Assembly (NCBI GenBank): GCA_029865515.1 | Contig: JAOUGQ010000002.1 | Location: 1 to 50,832, forward strand | Source: Nitrospirota bacterium | Lineage (GTDB): Bacteria; Nitrospirota; Nitrospiria; Nitrospirales; UBA8639 | Length of the DNA stretch: 50,832 bases | Direction of reading: 5' to 3' | In this document: piece after piece, positions 24,587 through 33,552 of the stretch | Position numbering within the stretch: the first letter of the stretch is position 1 | Layout of the letters: each line of letters begins with the position of its first letter | Program-made: the position numbers and the translations under genes | The notes under the pieces: model-generated | The model's input: only the letters and a program-made list of their open reading frames with translations | The model's database searches: none | What the model was told of the DNA's origin: nothing

Positions 24587-25972
24587 ATGTTTACCACGCT
24601 GACAGAGAAAATCGAAAAAGTTTTCAAGCAGTTACGCGGCCAGGCCGTTCTAACTGAAGAGAACATTACCGACGCCTTGAAAGAGGTGCGTCTGGCTCTG
24701 CTGGAAGCCGACGTTAATTTTAAGATTGTTAAGGATTTTATTGATAAAGTTCGGGTGAAAGCCGTTGGGCAGGAAGTCCTGAAAAGTCTGACCCCCGCCC
24801 ATCAGGTCGTAAAAATCGTCTGGGAGGAGTTGCGAGACCTTCTAGGCCATGAACAAAGCTCCCTTCATCTCTCCTCCCAACCTCCCACCGTCATCATGAT
24901 GGTCGGATTGCAAGGTTCTGGAAAAACCACCACCACCGGCAAACTCGCCAATTATTTTAAATCTGAAGGCAAACGAGTCCTGCTAGTCGCTGCCGACCCT
25001 CGTCGCCCTGCCGCAGGAGATCAATTGGCGTCGTTAGGGACCGACCTGGATATTCAGGTTCATCGTGGAACAAACGAGGGACAACCCGGAGCCCAGGCCG
25101 TCCAAACCTGTCGGGATGGTGTAGCCCGTGGACGAGAACACGGGTATGACGTGGTGCTGCTTGATACCGGCGGACGATTGCATATCGACGAAGAATTGAT
25201 GCAGGAATTGGTCGATATCCAAACAGGAGTCCAGCCACAGGAAGTCTTATTGATCGCTGATTCTATGACCGGCCAGGAAGCCGTGGCTGTCGCTGAACGT
25301 TTTAATCAGACACTCGGTCTCACCGGCATCATTTTGACAAAAGTCGAGGGTGATGCCCGCGGTGGAGCAGTGTTGTCGATCCGGGCGGCGACAGGCAAAC
25401 CTATTAAATTCTTGGGCATCGGGGAAAAGCTGGATGCCTTAGAACCCTTTTATCCTGACCGGATGGCCTCCCGCATTTTGGGCATGGGCGATGTGCTGAC
25501 CCTGATTGAGAAAGCTCAGGAGAACTTTTCGCAAGAACAAGCCTTGGAATTGCAAAAAAAGGTTTCCAGTAATACCCTAACGTTGGAAGATTTTCGTGAT
25601 CAGATCAAACAGGTGAATAAATTGGGGTCGTTTGATCAGATTTTAGACATGCTCCCAGGAGGACAAAAAATTAAAACCATGATGGGCTCGGCTAGCGCTG
25701 GCAATGCCGCTGTGCCCGAAAAAGAAATGAAACGAGTTGTCGCCATTATCGATTCGATGACCCCGCGCGAAAGACGGGATCATACGATTCTCAACGGGAA
25801 TCGAAAAAAAAGGGTGGCAAAAGGAAGCGGAACTTCTGTTCCAGAGGTTAACCGGTTGATTAAGCAATTTTTGGATGCCCGACGGATGATGAAATCACTC
25901 GTCGGAGGGCAAATGGGAATGGGAAAAGGGAAAAAGCGACGAAAGCTGATCCGGGCGATTCATGCCCGGTAA
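24587..25972 (+). CDS. ffh: Signal recognition particle protein Ffh
   Basis: 461-residue SRP54 GTPase that binds signal sequences and targets ribosomes to the membrane with FtsY. N domain at about 1-90, G domain at about 95-295, methionine-rich M domain at about 325-450. G-motifs: GLQGSGKTTTTGK (G1), DPRRPAAGDQL (G2), DTGGR (G3, usually DTAGR), TKVEGDARGG (G4, usually TKxD). The change of the G4 aspartate, which normally selects guanine, to glutamate is notable. The RNA-binding part SRKKR-like NGNRKKRVAKGSGTSVPEV is intact. It heads a conserved block with rpsP and downstream translation genes. Confidence 0.97.
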   Translation: MFTTLTEKIEKVFKQLRGQAVLTEENITDALKEVRLALLEADVNFKIVKDFIDKVRVKAVGQEVLKSLTPAHQVVKIVWEELRDLLGHEQSSLHLSSQPPTVIMMVGLQGSGKTTTTGKLANYFKSEGKRVLLVAADPRRPAAGDQLASLGTDLDIQVHRGTNEGQPGAQAVQTCRDGVARGREHGYDVVLLDTGGRLHIDEELMQELVDIQTGVQPQEVLLIADSMTGQEAVAVAERFNQTLGLTGIILTKVEGDARGGAVLSIRAATGKPIKFLGIGEKLDALEPFYPDRMASRILGMGDVLTLIEKAQENFSQEQALELQKKVSSNTLTLEDFRDQIKQVNKLGSFDQILDMLPGGQKIKTMMGSASAGNAAVPEKEMKRVVAIIDSMTPRERRDHTILNGNRKKRVAKGSGTSVPEVNRLIKQFLDARRMMKSLVGGQMGMGKGKKRRKLIRAIHAR

Positions 25973-26028
25973 CAGTGAAACCCTCCTTTCATTCGTTCAT
26001 TCATGTTTAACTATAGAGGAGATTGCCA

Positions 26029-26307
26029 GTGGCAGTACATTTGAGACTCACACGAATGGGCCGGCATAAACGGCCGTTTTATCGAGTAGTGGCGACCGAT
26101 GCCCGTATGCCGAGGGATGGTCGGTTTCTTGAGGTGATCGGGACCTACGACCCTCTCAAGGAAAGTGACAAGGCTTCGTTTAAAGAAGATCGGGTGTTGG
26201 ATTGGCTTCAGAGAGGGGCTCAACCCACTGATTCGGTCCGTGGATTATTACGAAAAACCGGCATTCTTAAAGCCTTTCGCGAATCCAAGCAATCCGCAGG
26301 AAAATAA
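26029..26307 (+). CDS. rpsP: Small ribosomal subunit protein bS16
   Basis: 92 residues beginning (M)AVHLRLTRMGRHKRPFYRVV, the family signature; slightly longer than many bS16 because of the C-terminal tail. Translation is placed at GTG 26029 because GAGGAG lies seven bases upstream and the resulting protein starts exactly like other bS16; a TTG at 26023 is too close to that site. It follows ffh by 56 bases, the usual order in bacteria. Confidence 0.96.
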   Translation: MAVHLRLTRMGRHKRPFYRVVATDARMPRDGRFLEVIGTYDPLKESDKASFKEDRVLDWLQRGAQPTDSVRGLLRKTGILKAFRESKQSAGK

Positions 26308-26376
26308 TCTCCTGTTGCTGCTGTAAGGGAACGTGAGAGATTTTGCTCTGCCTCATCCTGCAAGAAGGTGTGGGGG

Positions 26377-26940
26377 ATGCCGGGCATATTGGCCAACATG
26401 GGGATTCCTGAGCAAACGTGTTCGTCCATGGTGATTATTGGCCGAATTCTCAAACCATTCGGAGTTCGCGGTGAAGTCCGGGTTGAGTCGCTGACGGATG
26501 TTCCTGGACGGTTTGAAGGACTCCAGACCGTTTCCCTTGTTCTTCCAGATGGAGAGAAGGTGGAAACGATGGTGACTTCGGTTCGACAGATCAATCAGGG
26601 GGTTATTCTGGGATTTTCAGCGTTTTCGACGCCGGAAGCTGCTGCCCCGTACCGGGGAGCATGGATCCAGATTCCGGTGAGCCACAATCTTCCACGCGAC
26701 AAAGATACGTTTTATCAATTTGAACTCATCGGCCTCCAGGTGGAAGACTCAGATGGTCAAGTCATAGGAAATGTGGAAGAAGTGTTGGAATATCCCCAAC
26801 ATCATGTTCTTGTCATTCGAAACAAGGAACGGGAAGTAATGATCCCTGCAAGCAGGCGGACTATTGAAATAGTGGATTTAGACCGTAAGATCTTGCGGTT
26901 AACTTCGCGTGAATGGTGGGATATCACGTATGCGATGTGA
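26377..26940 (+). CDS. rimM: 16S rRNA processing protein RimM
   Basis: 187 residues with the RimM N-terminal barrel (VIIGRILKPFGVRGEVRVESLT) and the C-terminal PRC-barrel (FYQFELIGLQVEDSDGQVIG, HHVLVIRN). RimM assists 30S head maturation and binds bS19. The start is uncertain: ATG 26377 has a GAAGG eight bases upstream but adds about 17 residues to the conserved N-terminus; ATG 26398 or 26428 are alternatives. It overlaps trmD by 11 bases. Confidence 0.93.
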   Translation: MPGILANMGIPEQTCSSMVIIGRILKPFGVRGEVRVESLTDVPGRFEGLQTVSLVLPDGEKVETMVTSVRQINQGVILGFSAFSTPEAAAPYRGAWIQIPVSHNLPRDKDTFYQFELIGLQVEDSDGQVIGNVEEVLEYPQHHVLVIRNKEREVMIPASRRTIEIVDLDRKILRLTSREWWDITYAM

Positions 26941-27694
26941 CGTCCTGACACTGTTCCCTGAACTGATTCACTCTGTGGGCTCACAGAGCATAATGAAGCG
27001 CGCCCAGGATAAAGGCCTCCTGACGCTTCACGTCCATAACCTTCGAGACCACACAGATGATCCTCATCGAACCGCCGACGACACGCCCTATGGAGGCGGC
27101 GGGGGAATGGTCATGAAGGCCGGGCCGATTTTTCGAGCCATTGATAGCCTCGAACAAGACCTGGGTGAAATACGGATGATCATCCCCTCTCCACAGGGCA
27201 TTAGATTTTCTCATGGCCTGGCTCGTGACCTCAGCCAGGAGACTCGCCCTGTCGTGTTCATTTGTGGACACTATGAAGGGATCGACGAACGCGTCAGAAC
27301 CCATTTGCCGGTTGAAGAAATTTCCCTTGGGGATTATGTGCTGACAGGCGGTGAATTGCCGGCACTCGTGATGATTGATGCGGCCATGCGTCTCATTCCT
27401 GGAGTGTTGGGTGACCCACATTCCGCTCAACAGGAATCGTTTGTGGAATCCTTATTGGATTTTCCTCATTTCACCAAACCCTTTGAAATTCGAGGAATGT
27501 CCGTTCCCGACATTCTCATATCCGGGAACCATGAGGCGGTTCGCCGTTGGCGTCGAAAAGAATCGTTACGCCAGACTCTGCTGAAACGCCCGGACCTGTT
27601 AGATCGCCATACCTGGAGCAGTGAAGATCGTCAGTTATTGGAAGAAATTGAACAAAACTATACCTCGACGTCCGGTAGTACGACGAGACCTTGA
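26930..27694 (+). CDS. trmD: tRNA (guanine37-N1)-methyltransferase TrmD
   Basis: 254-residue SPOUT-class methyltransferase that makes m1G37 in tRNAs and prevents frameshifting. Diagnostic stretches are TLFPELI at the start, DDTPYGGGGGMVMKAGP, CGHYEGIDERV and ISLGDYVLTGGELPA (trefoil-knot SAM site). The ATG at 26930 lies inside the end of rimM, giving a typical MRCDVLTLFPE start; the 11-base overlap implies translational coupling. Confidence 0.97.
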   Translation: MRCDVLTLFPELIHSVGSQSIMKRAQDKGLLTLHVHNLRDHTDDPHRTADDTPYGGGGGMVMKAGPIFRAIDSLEQDLGEIRMIIPSPQGIRFSHGLARDLSQETRPVVFICGHYEGIDERVRTHLPVEEISLGDYVLTGGELPALVMIDAAMRLIPGVLGDPHSAQQESFVESLLDFPHFTKPFEIRGMSVPDILISGNHEAVRRWRRKESLRQTLLKRPDLLDRHTWSSEDRQLLEEIEQNYTSTSGSTTRP

Positions 27695-27709
27695 AGGAGG
27701 GAGACTCTC

Positions 27710-28171
27710 ATGAATCAGTTGGAGCGTTTAGAACAATCGTTGGCACAAGGAACCGTGCCGTTTTTTGAAATTGGTGACACCGTGAGAGTCAAAGTGCGCG
27801 TCGTCGAAGAACGACAATACGGGAAAAAGAAAGAAGAAGCGAAGGAACGGATTCAGGTATTTGAAGGCCTGGTCATCGCACGCAAAGGCCGCAAAGTTGC
27901 CGAAAATTTTACCGTTCGTAAAATTTCCTTTGGCGTGGGGGTCGAACGGATTTTTCCGCTTCATTCACCAAATCTTGCAGGCATCGAAGTCGTGAGAAAA
28001 GGGCAAGTACGACGCGCAAAGCTGTATTACCTTCGAGACAAAAAAGGCAAAGCCGCTAAAATTTCAGAACGAGAGTTTTCGCGAGTGGCCAAAACCGGCA
28101 AAAAGGCAGGGGCTACGGCTATTGAAGTTCCCTCTTCCGGTGAATCAGAAAACCCAGAAGAATCCGAATAA
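27710..28171 (+). CDS. rplS: Large ribosomal subunit protein bL19
   Basis: 153 residues; core at about 15-115 with the family pattern FEIGDTVRV, RIQVFEGLVIARKG, FTVRKISFGVGVERIFPLHSP and RRAKLYYLRDKKGKAAKI. It is longer than most bL19 (about 115-130) because of a C-terminal tail rich in Lys, Ala, Ser and Glu. A strong GGAGG site precedes the ATG. It is in the standard rpsP-rimM-trmD-rplS order. Confidence 0.97.
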   Translation: MNQLERLEQSLAQGTVPFFEIGDTVRVKVRVVEERQYGKKKEEAKERIQVFEGLVIARKGRKVAENFTVRKISFGVGVERIFPLHSPNLAGIEVVRKGQVRRAKLYYLRDKKGKAAKISEREFSRVAKTGKKAGATAIEVPSSGESENPEESE

Positions 28172-28244
28172 GGCAGGCAGAAGGCACGAGAAAGGTCTCA
28201 CCTTCCCCTGCATTCAGACTCTCCCTCATTTTCAAGCAAAGGGT

Positions 28245-28856
28245 ATGGGTCCTACAGACTTTTTTGAACAAGCGGCCCGAGCCCGTGGATTTCAGCGAAT
28301 TGGCGGGCTGGATGAAGCTGGCCGCGGCCCGTTGGCCGGGCCGGTGGTCGCAGCAATTGTGATCCTTCCCCGCCATTGGTCACCCGACCTTCTCGACGAT
28401 TCCAAGCTCCTGTCCGAACAACAACGCCAAACGTTGTATGAGGCTATTACCACCAGGGCTTTTGCGTGGGCCATTGGGGAGGCCTCAGAGCAGGAAATTG
28501 ACGAACTGAATATCCTGGGTGCCACACGATTAGCCGGTTGCCGCGCCATTGCACAGCTTCCCATCCCACCGGATTATCTCCTTCTTGATGCCCTAGACCT
28601 CCCTACCGTTTCCGTCCCTCAACGACCGATCATCAAAGGCGACCAACTCTCCCTGTCTATTGCTGCCGCATCCATCCTGGCCAAGGTGTCACGAGATCGT
28701 ATAATGAACACCTATCACGAGCGCTTTCCTCAGTATCAGTTTCATCTCCATAAGGGCTATCCCACACAGGAGCACCTCAGACGGTTACACCAGTTCGGGC
28801 CTTGTCCTGGCCATCGACGAAGTTTTCGGCCTGTGCAGGCCTGCCTGGATGCATGA
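28245..28856 (+). CDS. rnhB: Ribonuclease HII
   Basis: 203 residues. Removes RNA, including single ribonucleotides, from DNA:RNA hybrids. The catalytic signature GLDEAGRGPLAGPVVAA (Asp-Glu) and the later ILAKVSRDRIM and HKGYPTQEH motifs are present, with a further metal-binding Asp in LLLDALDL. The start is placed at ATG 28245 after AAAGGG; an upstream in-frame extension would be unlike the family. The stop overlaps the yraN start (ATGA). Confidence 0.95.
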   Translation: MGPTDFFEQAARARGFQRIGGLDEAGRGPLAGPVVAAIVILPRHWSPDLLDDSKLLSEQQRQTLYEAITTRAFAWAIGEASEQEIDELNILGATRLAGCRAIAQLPIPPDYLLLDALDLPTVSVPQRPIIKGDQLSLSIAAASILAKVSRDRIMNTYHERFPQYQFHLHKGYPTQEHLRRLHQFGPCPGHRRSFRPVQACLDA

Positions 28857-29251
28857 TCGTTTGTATGACCTCTCCTTCTCAACATTTTGGTCGATCGGCA
28901 GAAATATTGGCTGAACAATGGCTCCAGAAAAAAGGTTATCGGATTCTCGAGCGAAACCTGCACATAGCTGGCGGAGAATTAGATCTCATTGCGCAACACC
29001 ACGACACGTTGGTGTTTATCGAAGTCAAAGGCCGACGAACCAATCAATTCGGCGGTGCCCCTTATGCCATCGATGACCGTAAAAAACGCCAAATCATTAA
29101 ATTAGCGTCGTATTATCTTTCCCAACACGGCCTCAGCAACCAACTTTGCCGGTTTGATGTCATTCTGATCACCGGAACTGATCAGGACTCTCCAAAATTA
29201 ACTCACCTGGAACAGGCTTTTGAGGTTTCCAGCTCCGACTGGCAATGGTAG
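28853..29251 (+). CDS. YraN family (UPF0102) nuclease-fold protein
   Basis: 132 residues with the restriction-enzyme-like core of UPF0102: FGRSAEILAEQWL, GGELDLIAQ and LVFIEVKGRR, giving the Asp-x(n)-Glu-x-Lys catalytic pattern. Family members are proposed Holliday-junction or DNA-processing proteins with little direct proof. ATG 28853 overlaps the rnhB stop; ATG 28865 is an alternative. It ends the ffh-rplS-rnhB block. Confidence 0.92.
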   Translation: MIVCMTSPSQHFGRSAEILAEQWLQKKGYRILERNLHIAGGELDLIAQHHDTLVFIEVKGRRTNQFGGAPYAIDDRKKRQIIKLASYYLSQHGLSNQLCRFDVILITGTDQDSPKLTHLEQAFEVSSSDWQW

Positions 29252-29293
29252 ATTAAACAGATATGCCTCAGCATGAGGTCAAATTTCTAATTT

Positions 29294-29323
29294 TTGACGA
29301 TCGCCGTCTCTTCACTGTAAACA
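29294..29323 (+). promoter_or_regulatory. Possible promoter for the ftsE operon
   Basis: TTGACG at 29294-29299 and TAAACA at 29318-29323 are 18 bases apart, about 70 bases before ftsE. The -10 match is weak. Confidence 0.3.
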
Positions 29324-29395
29324 GCACCAAGAGAAAAGGCAGGATACTTCCCTTTCCCGAGAGTAGGGATTTCAGGGCCCGAGCAATCAGATAAC

Positions 29396-30064
29396 ATGAT
29401 TCAATTATTTCACGTCACGAAATACTATGATGGCTGCCTTGCGCTCTCAGATATTTCCCTGCGAATTGAAAAAGGCGAATGCGTCTTACTCACAGGCCCA
29501 AGCGGGGCCGGCAAGACCACCTTGCTCAAACTTATTTTTGGAGCAGAACACCCCGACGAGGGTCAAATTCTCGTCCAAAACCGTAACATCGCCCGTCTCA
29601 GTCGATCCGATATCCCGTATCATCGTCGAACCATGGGATACGTTCTTCAGGATTTCAAGCTGCTTCCACAGCGGACTGTCTTCGAAAATGTCGCCCTTCC
29701 ACTGATTATCCGGGGTCTATCATCATTCGAATCACGGCGAAAAGTCACGGAAGCCCTTCGGGCGGTCGGAATGGAACATAAACTCAGCACCATCGCCTCT
29801 GTGCTGTCCGCCGGTGAACAGCAACGGGTCTGTATCGCCCGTGCCATTGTCAACAATCCGATCATCCTTCTGGCAGACGAACCAACAGGAAATTTAGACC
29901 CACAGCTCACCACCGAAATCGCGGCATTATTTAAAGCTATCAATACCCGTGGGACCACTGTCATGATGGCAACACACAACCAACAAGTGGTCGAGCAATT
30001 GAATGGGAGAATTCTTCGCCTGGATTGTGGGCATCTTTTGTCCGATCAGGGAGCCTATACATGA
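29396..30064 (+). CDS. ftsE: Cell division ABC-type ATPase FtsE
   Basis: 222-residue ATPase of the FtsEX complex, which powers or gates septal murein hydrolase activation from the cytoplasm. Walker A GPSGAGKTTL (about 36-45), Q-loop VLQDFKLLP, Walker B ILLADEPTGNLD and the His switch MMATHN are all present. The ABC signature reads LSAGEQQR rather than the usual LSGGEQQR. It overlaps ftsX by ATGA. Confidence 0.95.
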   Translation: MIQLFHVTKYYDGCLALSDISLRIEKGECVLLTGPSGAGKTTLLKLIFGAEHPDEGQILVQNRNIARLSRSDIPYHRRTMGYVLQDFKLLPQRTVFENVALPLIIRGLSSFESRRKVTEALRAVGMEHKLSTIASVLSAGEQQRVCIARAIVNNPIILLADEPTGNLDPQLTTEIAALFKAINTRGTTVMMATHNQQVVEQLNGRILRLDCGHLLSDQGAYT

Positions 30065-30960
30065 AACGGGTCTGGTATTTTATCCGGGAAGCCTATACCA
30101 GCCTCCGGACCCATCAAGCCAGCACGCTGATTGGCATTGTCACGACCGCGTTCACCCTGACGAGTTTTGGAATCTTTCTCCTCCTGTACCATAATGTGCA
30201 TAATATTCTTGGACGGGTACAACACAACATACAAATCATCGTGTACCCGAAGGATAATCTCGAATCTGGCAAGCTTCAAGATCTGCAACAAGCCATCAAA
30301 GCCGATCCCACAGTGGATTCTTTGACCTTTATCTCCAAGCAGGACGCATTAACGGAATTCAAACGTCAATTTCCCGAGGAAGTGTACCTCTTGGAAGGCC
30401 TTGGCGAGAGCCCCTTTCCCGCATCACTCGTGTTAACCATGGCCGCGAAGACTCCGACCACGGACATGATTTCCAAGCTGGTCAATCGCCTGCAGCAAAA
30501 CCCAGATATCGAGCGAGTCCGGTATAATAGGGATTGGATTGAGCGCCTGACCCTCCTCATCGCCTATATGGAGTTAGGCGCCCTGATGGTAGGAAGCATT
30601 TTGGCCTTAGCATCCGTCACCATTATTGCGAATACCGTGCAACTCGCGTTTCATACCAGACAACAAGAAATTGAAATCTTACGGTTAATCGGGGCGACCA
30701 GTCTGTTCATCAGTATTCCCTATCTCATTGAAGGGGCCATACTTGGAGCCGCGGGAGGGGGCGTAGCCTTGGGGTTCTTACGCGGCGGATTTGAACTCTT
30801 CACACACAAAACCCAAGGATTGAATGTGTTTGGAGGATTTTCCTCTGTTTTTGAGTTTTTCCCTCTTCCCCTTTCACTCCTTCTGATAGCAGGAGGCATT
30901 CTGTTGGGGTGCCTGGGGACACTGACCACCATCTATAGTTCCATGCGATTTCGCCTATGA
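30061..30960 (+). CDS. ftsX: Cell division permease-like protein FtsX
   Basis: 299 residues with four membrane helices: one near residues 20-45, then a periplasmic loop (about 46-165) with FISKQDALTEFKRQ, then three helices in the C-terminal half. LRLIGAT and the topology match FtsX, which relays FtsE activity to EnvC or related factors across the membrane. Its start and stop overlap ftsE and the EnvC-like gene, respectively, by ATGA each, so the three are one unit. Confidence 0.95.
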   Translation: MKRVWYFIREAYTSLRTHQASTLIGIVTTAFTLTSFGIFLLLYHNVHNILGRVQHNIQIIVYPKDNLESGKLQDLQQAIKADPTVDSLTFISKQDALTEFKRQFPEEVYLLEGLGESPFPASLVLTMAAKTPTTDMISKLVNRLQQNPDIERVRYNRDWIERLTLLIAYMELGALMVGSILALASVTIIANTVQLAFHTRQQEIEILRLIGATSLFISIPYLIEGAILGAAGGGVALGFLRGGFELFTHKTQGLNVFGGFSSVFEFFPLPLSLLLIAGGILLGCLGTLTTIYSSMRFRL

Positions 30961-32153
30961 CCCTCTTCAACCCATCATTGAAGGCAGGAGTGGTCGTATC
31001 CGGGCTGCTCGTTCTCTTGATCCCACCTGGTTGGGGTGCTGATCCCTCAACCATCAAAGAGGAAATCTCTCAGGAACGCCTTCGGCTAAAGCAACTCAAT
31101 CAAGAAATCGCGGAAACCCAAAAAAAGGCGAAGCGGATCGAAAAGAAACACGGATCAGTATTGAAAACGATCGATAAATTAGACAGGCAGCTCTACGACC
31201 AGAAGAAAGAACGCAACCGCATTAATCAACAGATTAAAGAGAAAGATCAGGAATTGGCCAACTTGAGCACGAAGATTGACGAAGTAGGGAAAGACGTTCA
31301 GACCCGTCAATCCTCCATTTCCGCCCGACTTCGGTTATTATATATGGAAGGCCGCACAGGATATTTGAAAACCCTCTTCGCGGCCGAATCCTTTACCGAT
31401 GCCGCCCAGCGAATGGATTACATTTCCTGGGTGGCTCAACGTGAGCATCAACTGATCCGGCAATTTCAAGAAGACCTCTCAAATCTCCAACTGCTCAATG
31501 AACAACAGACCAAAGCTCGGGAGGAACTCCTCCGCCTCCAGGGGGAAACCCAACAAGCCATACAGAAAGTCTCCGGTCTCAAACGTCAAAAACGTTCCGT
31601 ACTGGTCAGTCTTTCCAAGGAAAAAGATTCCCATGAACGCATGGTTGAAGATCTCCAGCGATCGGCTGAACAAGTGGATAGTCTCCTCAAAGAATTGGAC
31701 CAACGTTTTCAGTTGGCCCAATCCCGGATGCGCCAACCGCCGGGGCGCCTCCCATCTCTTGGATCCTTCCTCTGGCCGGTGGAAGGAAAAGTAGTCTCAT
31801 ATTTTGGTCGGCAAAAACATCCCACATTTGATACATTTGTGAATAAAAAAGGCATAGAAATCCAAGCCCGGGAAGGCAGCCCAATTCAATCCGTTTCATC
31901 GGGAAAAGTGGTCTATGCCGATTGGCTCAAAGGATACGGCCTCGTGGTCATCGTCGACCATACCAATGGTTTTTATTCCCTGTACGCCCATGCCTCCAAA
32001 CTGTTAGTGGCCGAAGGAAACTCGGTGACCATGGGACAAGTCATTGGCGAAACAGGCGAAACAGGGGTGACGGAAGAAGATACCCTCTATTTTGAATTAC
32101 GAAAAGGCACCACGCCTATCGATCCTCTAAAATGGCTGGCCAAACGGCCCTAA
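30957..32153 (+). CDS. EnvC-like murein hydrolase activator (coiled coil plus degenerate M23)
   Basis: 398 residues: signal peptide (about 1-27), a long coiled coil (about 30-250), and an M23 (LytM) domain at about 265-398. The zinc-binding residues of active M23 enzymes are missing: the first His-x3-Asp is replaced (NKKGIEIQA) and the HxH near the end reads LYFELRKG. This is the pattern of EnvC, which has no hydrolase activity but activates amidases at the septum under FtsEX control. Overlap with ftsX by ATGA strongly supports that role. Confidence 0.9.
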   Translation: MTLFNPSLKAGVVVSGLLVLLIPPGWGADPSTIKEEISQERLRLKQLNQEIAETQKKAKRIEKKHGSVLKTIDKLDRQLYDQKKERNRINQQIKEKDQELANLSTKIDEVGKDVQTRQSSISARLRLLYMEGRTGYLKTLFAAESFTDAAQRMDYISWVAQREHQLIRQFQEDLSNLQLLNEQQTKAREELLRLQGETQQAIQKVSGLKRQKRSVLVSLSKEKDSHERMVEDLQRSAEQVDSLLKELDQRFQLAQSRMRQPPGRLPSLGSFLWPVEGKVVSYFGRQKHPTFDTFVNKKGIEIQAREGSPIQSVSSGKVVYADWLKGYGLVVIVDHTNGFYSLYAHASKLLVAEGNSVTMGQVIGETGETGVTEEDTLYFELRKGTTPIDPLKWLAKRP

Positions 32154-32180
32154 TCGATTAACTGAAAGAAGGAACGCCAC

Positions 32181-33509
32181 ATGTCACATGAACGATTGTC
32201 GACGGTAGTGATTTCTGGTCTGACCTTGACCGCTATCCTCTTTGTGGGCATTTTAATCGGAAAAGGAGGCGATCGGGCGGGTTATGCCAGCGAACCATAC
32301 GAAGAGTTGCAAGTGTTCGCCGAAGTGCTTTCGCAAGTCAAAAAACATTATGTGGAAGAAACCAATACCAAAGATCTCATACAGGGCGCCCTACGAGGCA
32401 TGTTGGCCGGACTGGATCCTCATTCGTCCTTCATGACTCCCGACATGTTTAAAGAAATGCAAGTCGAAACCAAGGGAGAATTTGGCGGACTCGGCATTCA
32501 AATCGGCATAAAGAACAATCGGCTGACTGTAATTTCCCCCATTGAAGATACCCCGGCCTTCGAGGCTGGCATCCAACCTGGCGATACCATCGTCAAAGTT
32601 GACGACAAGCCGACTAAAGATCTCACGCTGATGGAAGCCGTTCAGCAAATGCGGGGGCCACGCGGGACAACTGTTCAATTGACCATCGAGCGTGAGGGAC
32701 TAGAAAACCCGCTGGTTTTCACCATCAAACGCGATATCATTAAAATCCAAAGTGTTCGCTCCAAACTCCTGGAAGGCAATGTCGGATACGTTCGATTGAG
32801 CCAATTCCAAGAAGCCACAGCCGAGGATCTGACCACGGAATTGGAAAAATTGGTATCCAAGGACATTCAGGGCTTAATCATCGATCTCCGGAATAATCCC
32901 GGGGGCCTCTTGACCGCTGCGGTCGGAGTCTCAGAACAATTCTTAGATTCCGGCCGCCTGGTCGTTTCCATACAAGGACGAAACGGCAAGAAGGATGAAT
33001 ACCGAGCCAGGGCCAATAGTAAAAATTATCAATATCCGATGATTGTTTTAGTGAATCATGGTTCTGCCAGTGCCTCAGAAATTGTGGCTGCTGCAATGCA
33101 GGATTGGGGAAAAGCCGTTGTCATCGGCACGACAACCTTTGGAAAAGGATCCGTCCAAACGATTCTCCCTCTCTCCGATGGTTCAGGCCTTCGGCTCACC
33201 ACGGCGAAATACTATACACCGAAAGGGAAGTCTATTCATTCCATCGGCGTACAACCAGACATTGTCATCGACCCGAAGCCCGCCCAGGTAGCGAAACAGG
33301 AAACTCCTGAAGGGAAAAAAGACGGGAACTCCGAGAACCAACAAGCACCCTCTGCGGCTAAATCATCAGCCAGTCCACCCCCGGCCAACTCGACGCCTAA
33401 GGACAAGGATCAACCTCAGCCCGTTCCACCCGAAGATGTTCAATTGTTGAAAGCGGTAGAAATGTTGAAATCCTGGAAAGTCTTCAAGCAGCTCCGACCC
33501 GCCGCATAA
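32181..33509 (+). CDS. ctpA: C-terminal processing protease (S41 family, CtpA-like)
   Basis: 442 residues: an N-terminal signal anchor (about 9-26), a PDZ domain (about 95-170, GLGIQIGIKNNRLTVISP) and the S41 tail-specific protease domain with LIIDLRNNPGG, the serine loop NHGSASASEIVAAA and the lysine loop FGKGSVQ. The C-terminal 60 residues before the last helix are low-complexity and Pro/Ser-rich. Periplasmic CtpA proteases trim C-terminal ends and control murein hydrolases, which suits its place 28 bases after the EnvC-like gene. Confidence 0.94.
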   Translation: MSHERLSTVVISGLTLTAILFVGILIGKGGDRAGYASEPYEELQVFAEVLSQVKKHYVEETNTKDLIQGALRGMLAGLDPHSSFMTPDMFKEMQVETKGEFGGLGIQIGIKNNRLTVISPIEDTPAFEAGIQPGDTIVKVDDKPTKDLTLMEAVQQMRGPRGTTVQLTIEREGLENPLVFTIKRDIIKIQSVRSKLLEGNVGYVRLSQFQEATAEDLTTELEKLVSKDIQGLIIDLRNNPGGLLTAAVGVSEQFLDSGRLVVSIQGRNGKKDEYRARANSKNYQYPMIVLVNHGSASASEIVAAAMQDWGKAVVIGTTTFGKGSVQTILPLSDGSGLRLTTAKYYTPKGKSIHSIGVQPDIVIDPKPAQVAKQETPEGKKDGNSENQQAPSAAKSSASPPPANSTPKDKDQPQPVPPEDVQLLKAVEMLKSWKVFKQLRPAA

Positions 33510-33552
33510 CGCGGCCGGTCGGATGCGTTGAAAGGGTTAGAGGCTAAGAGGG

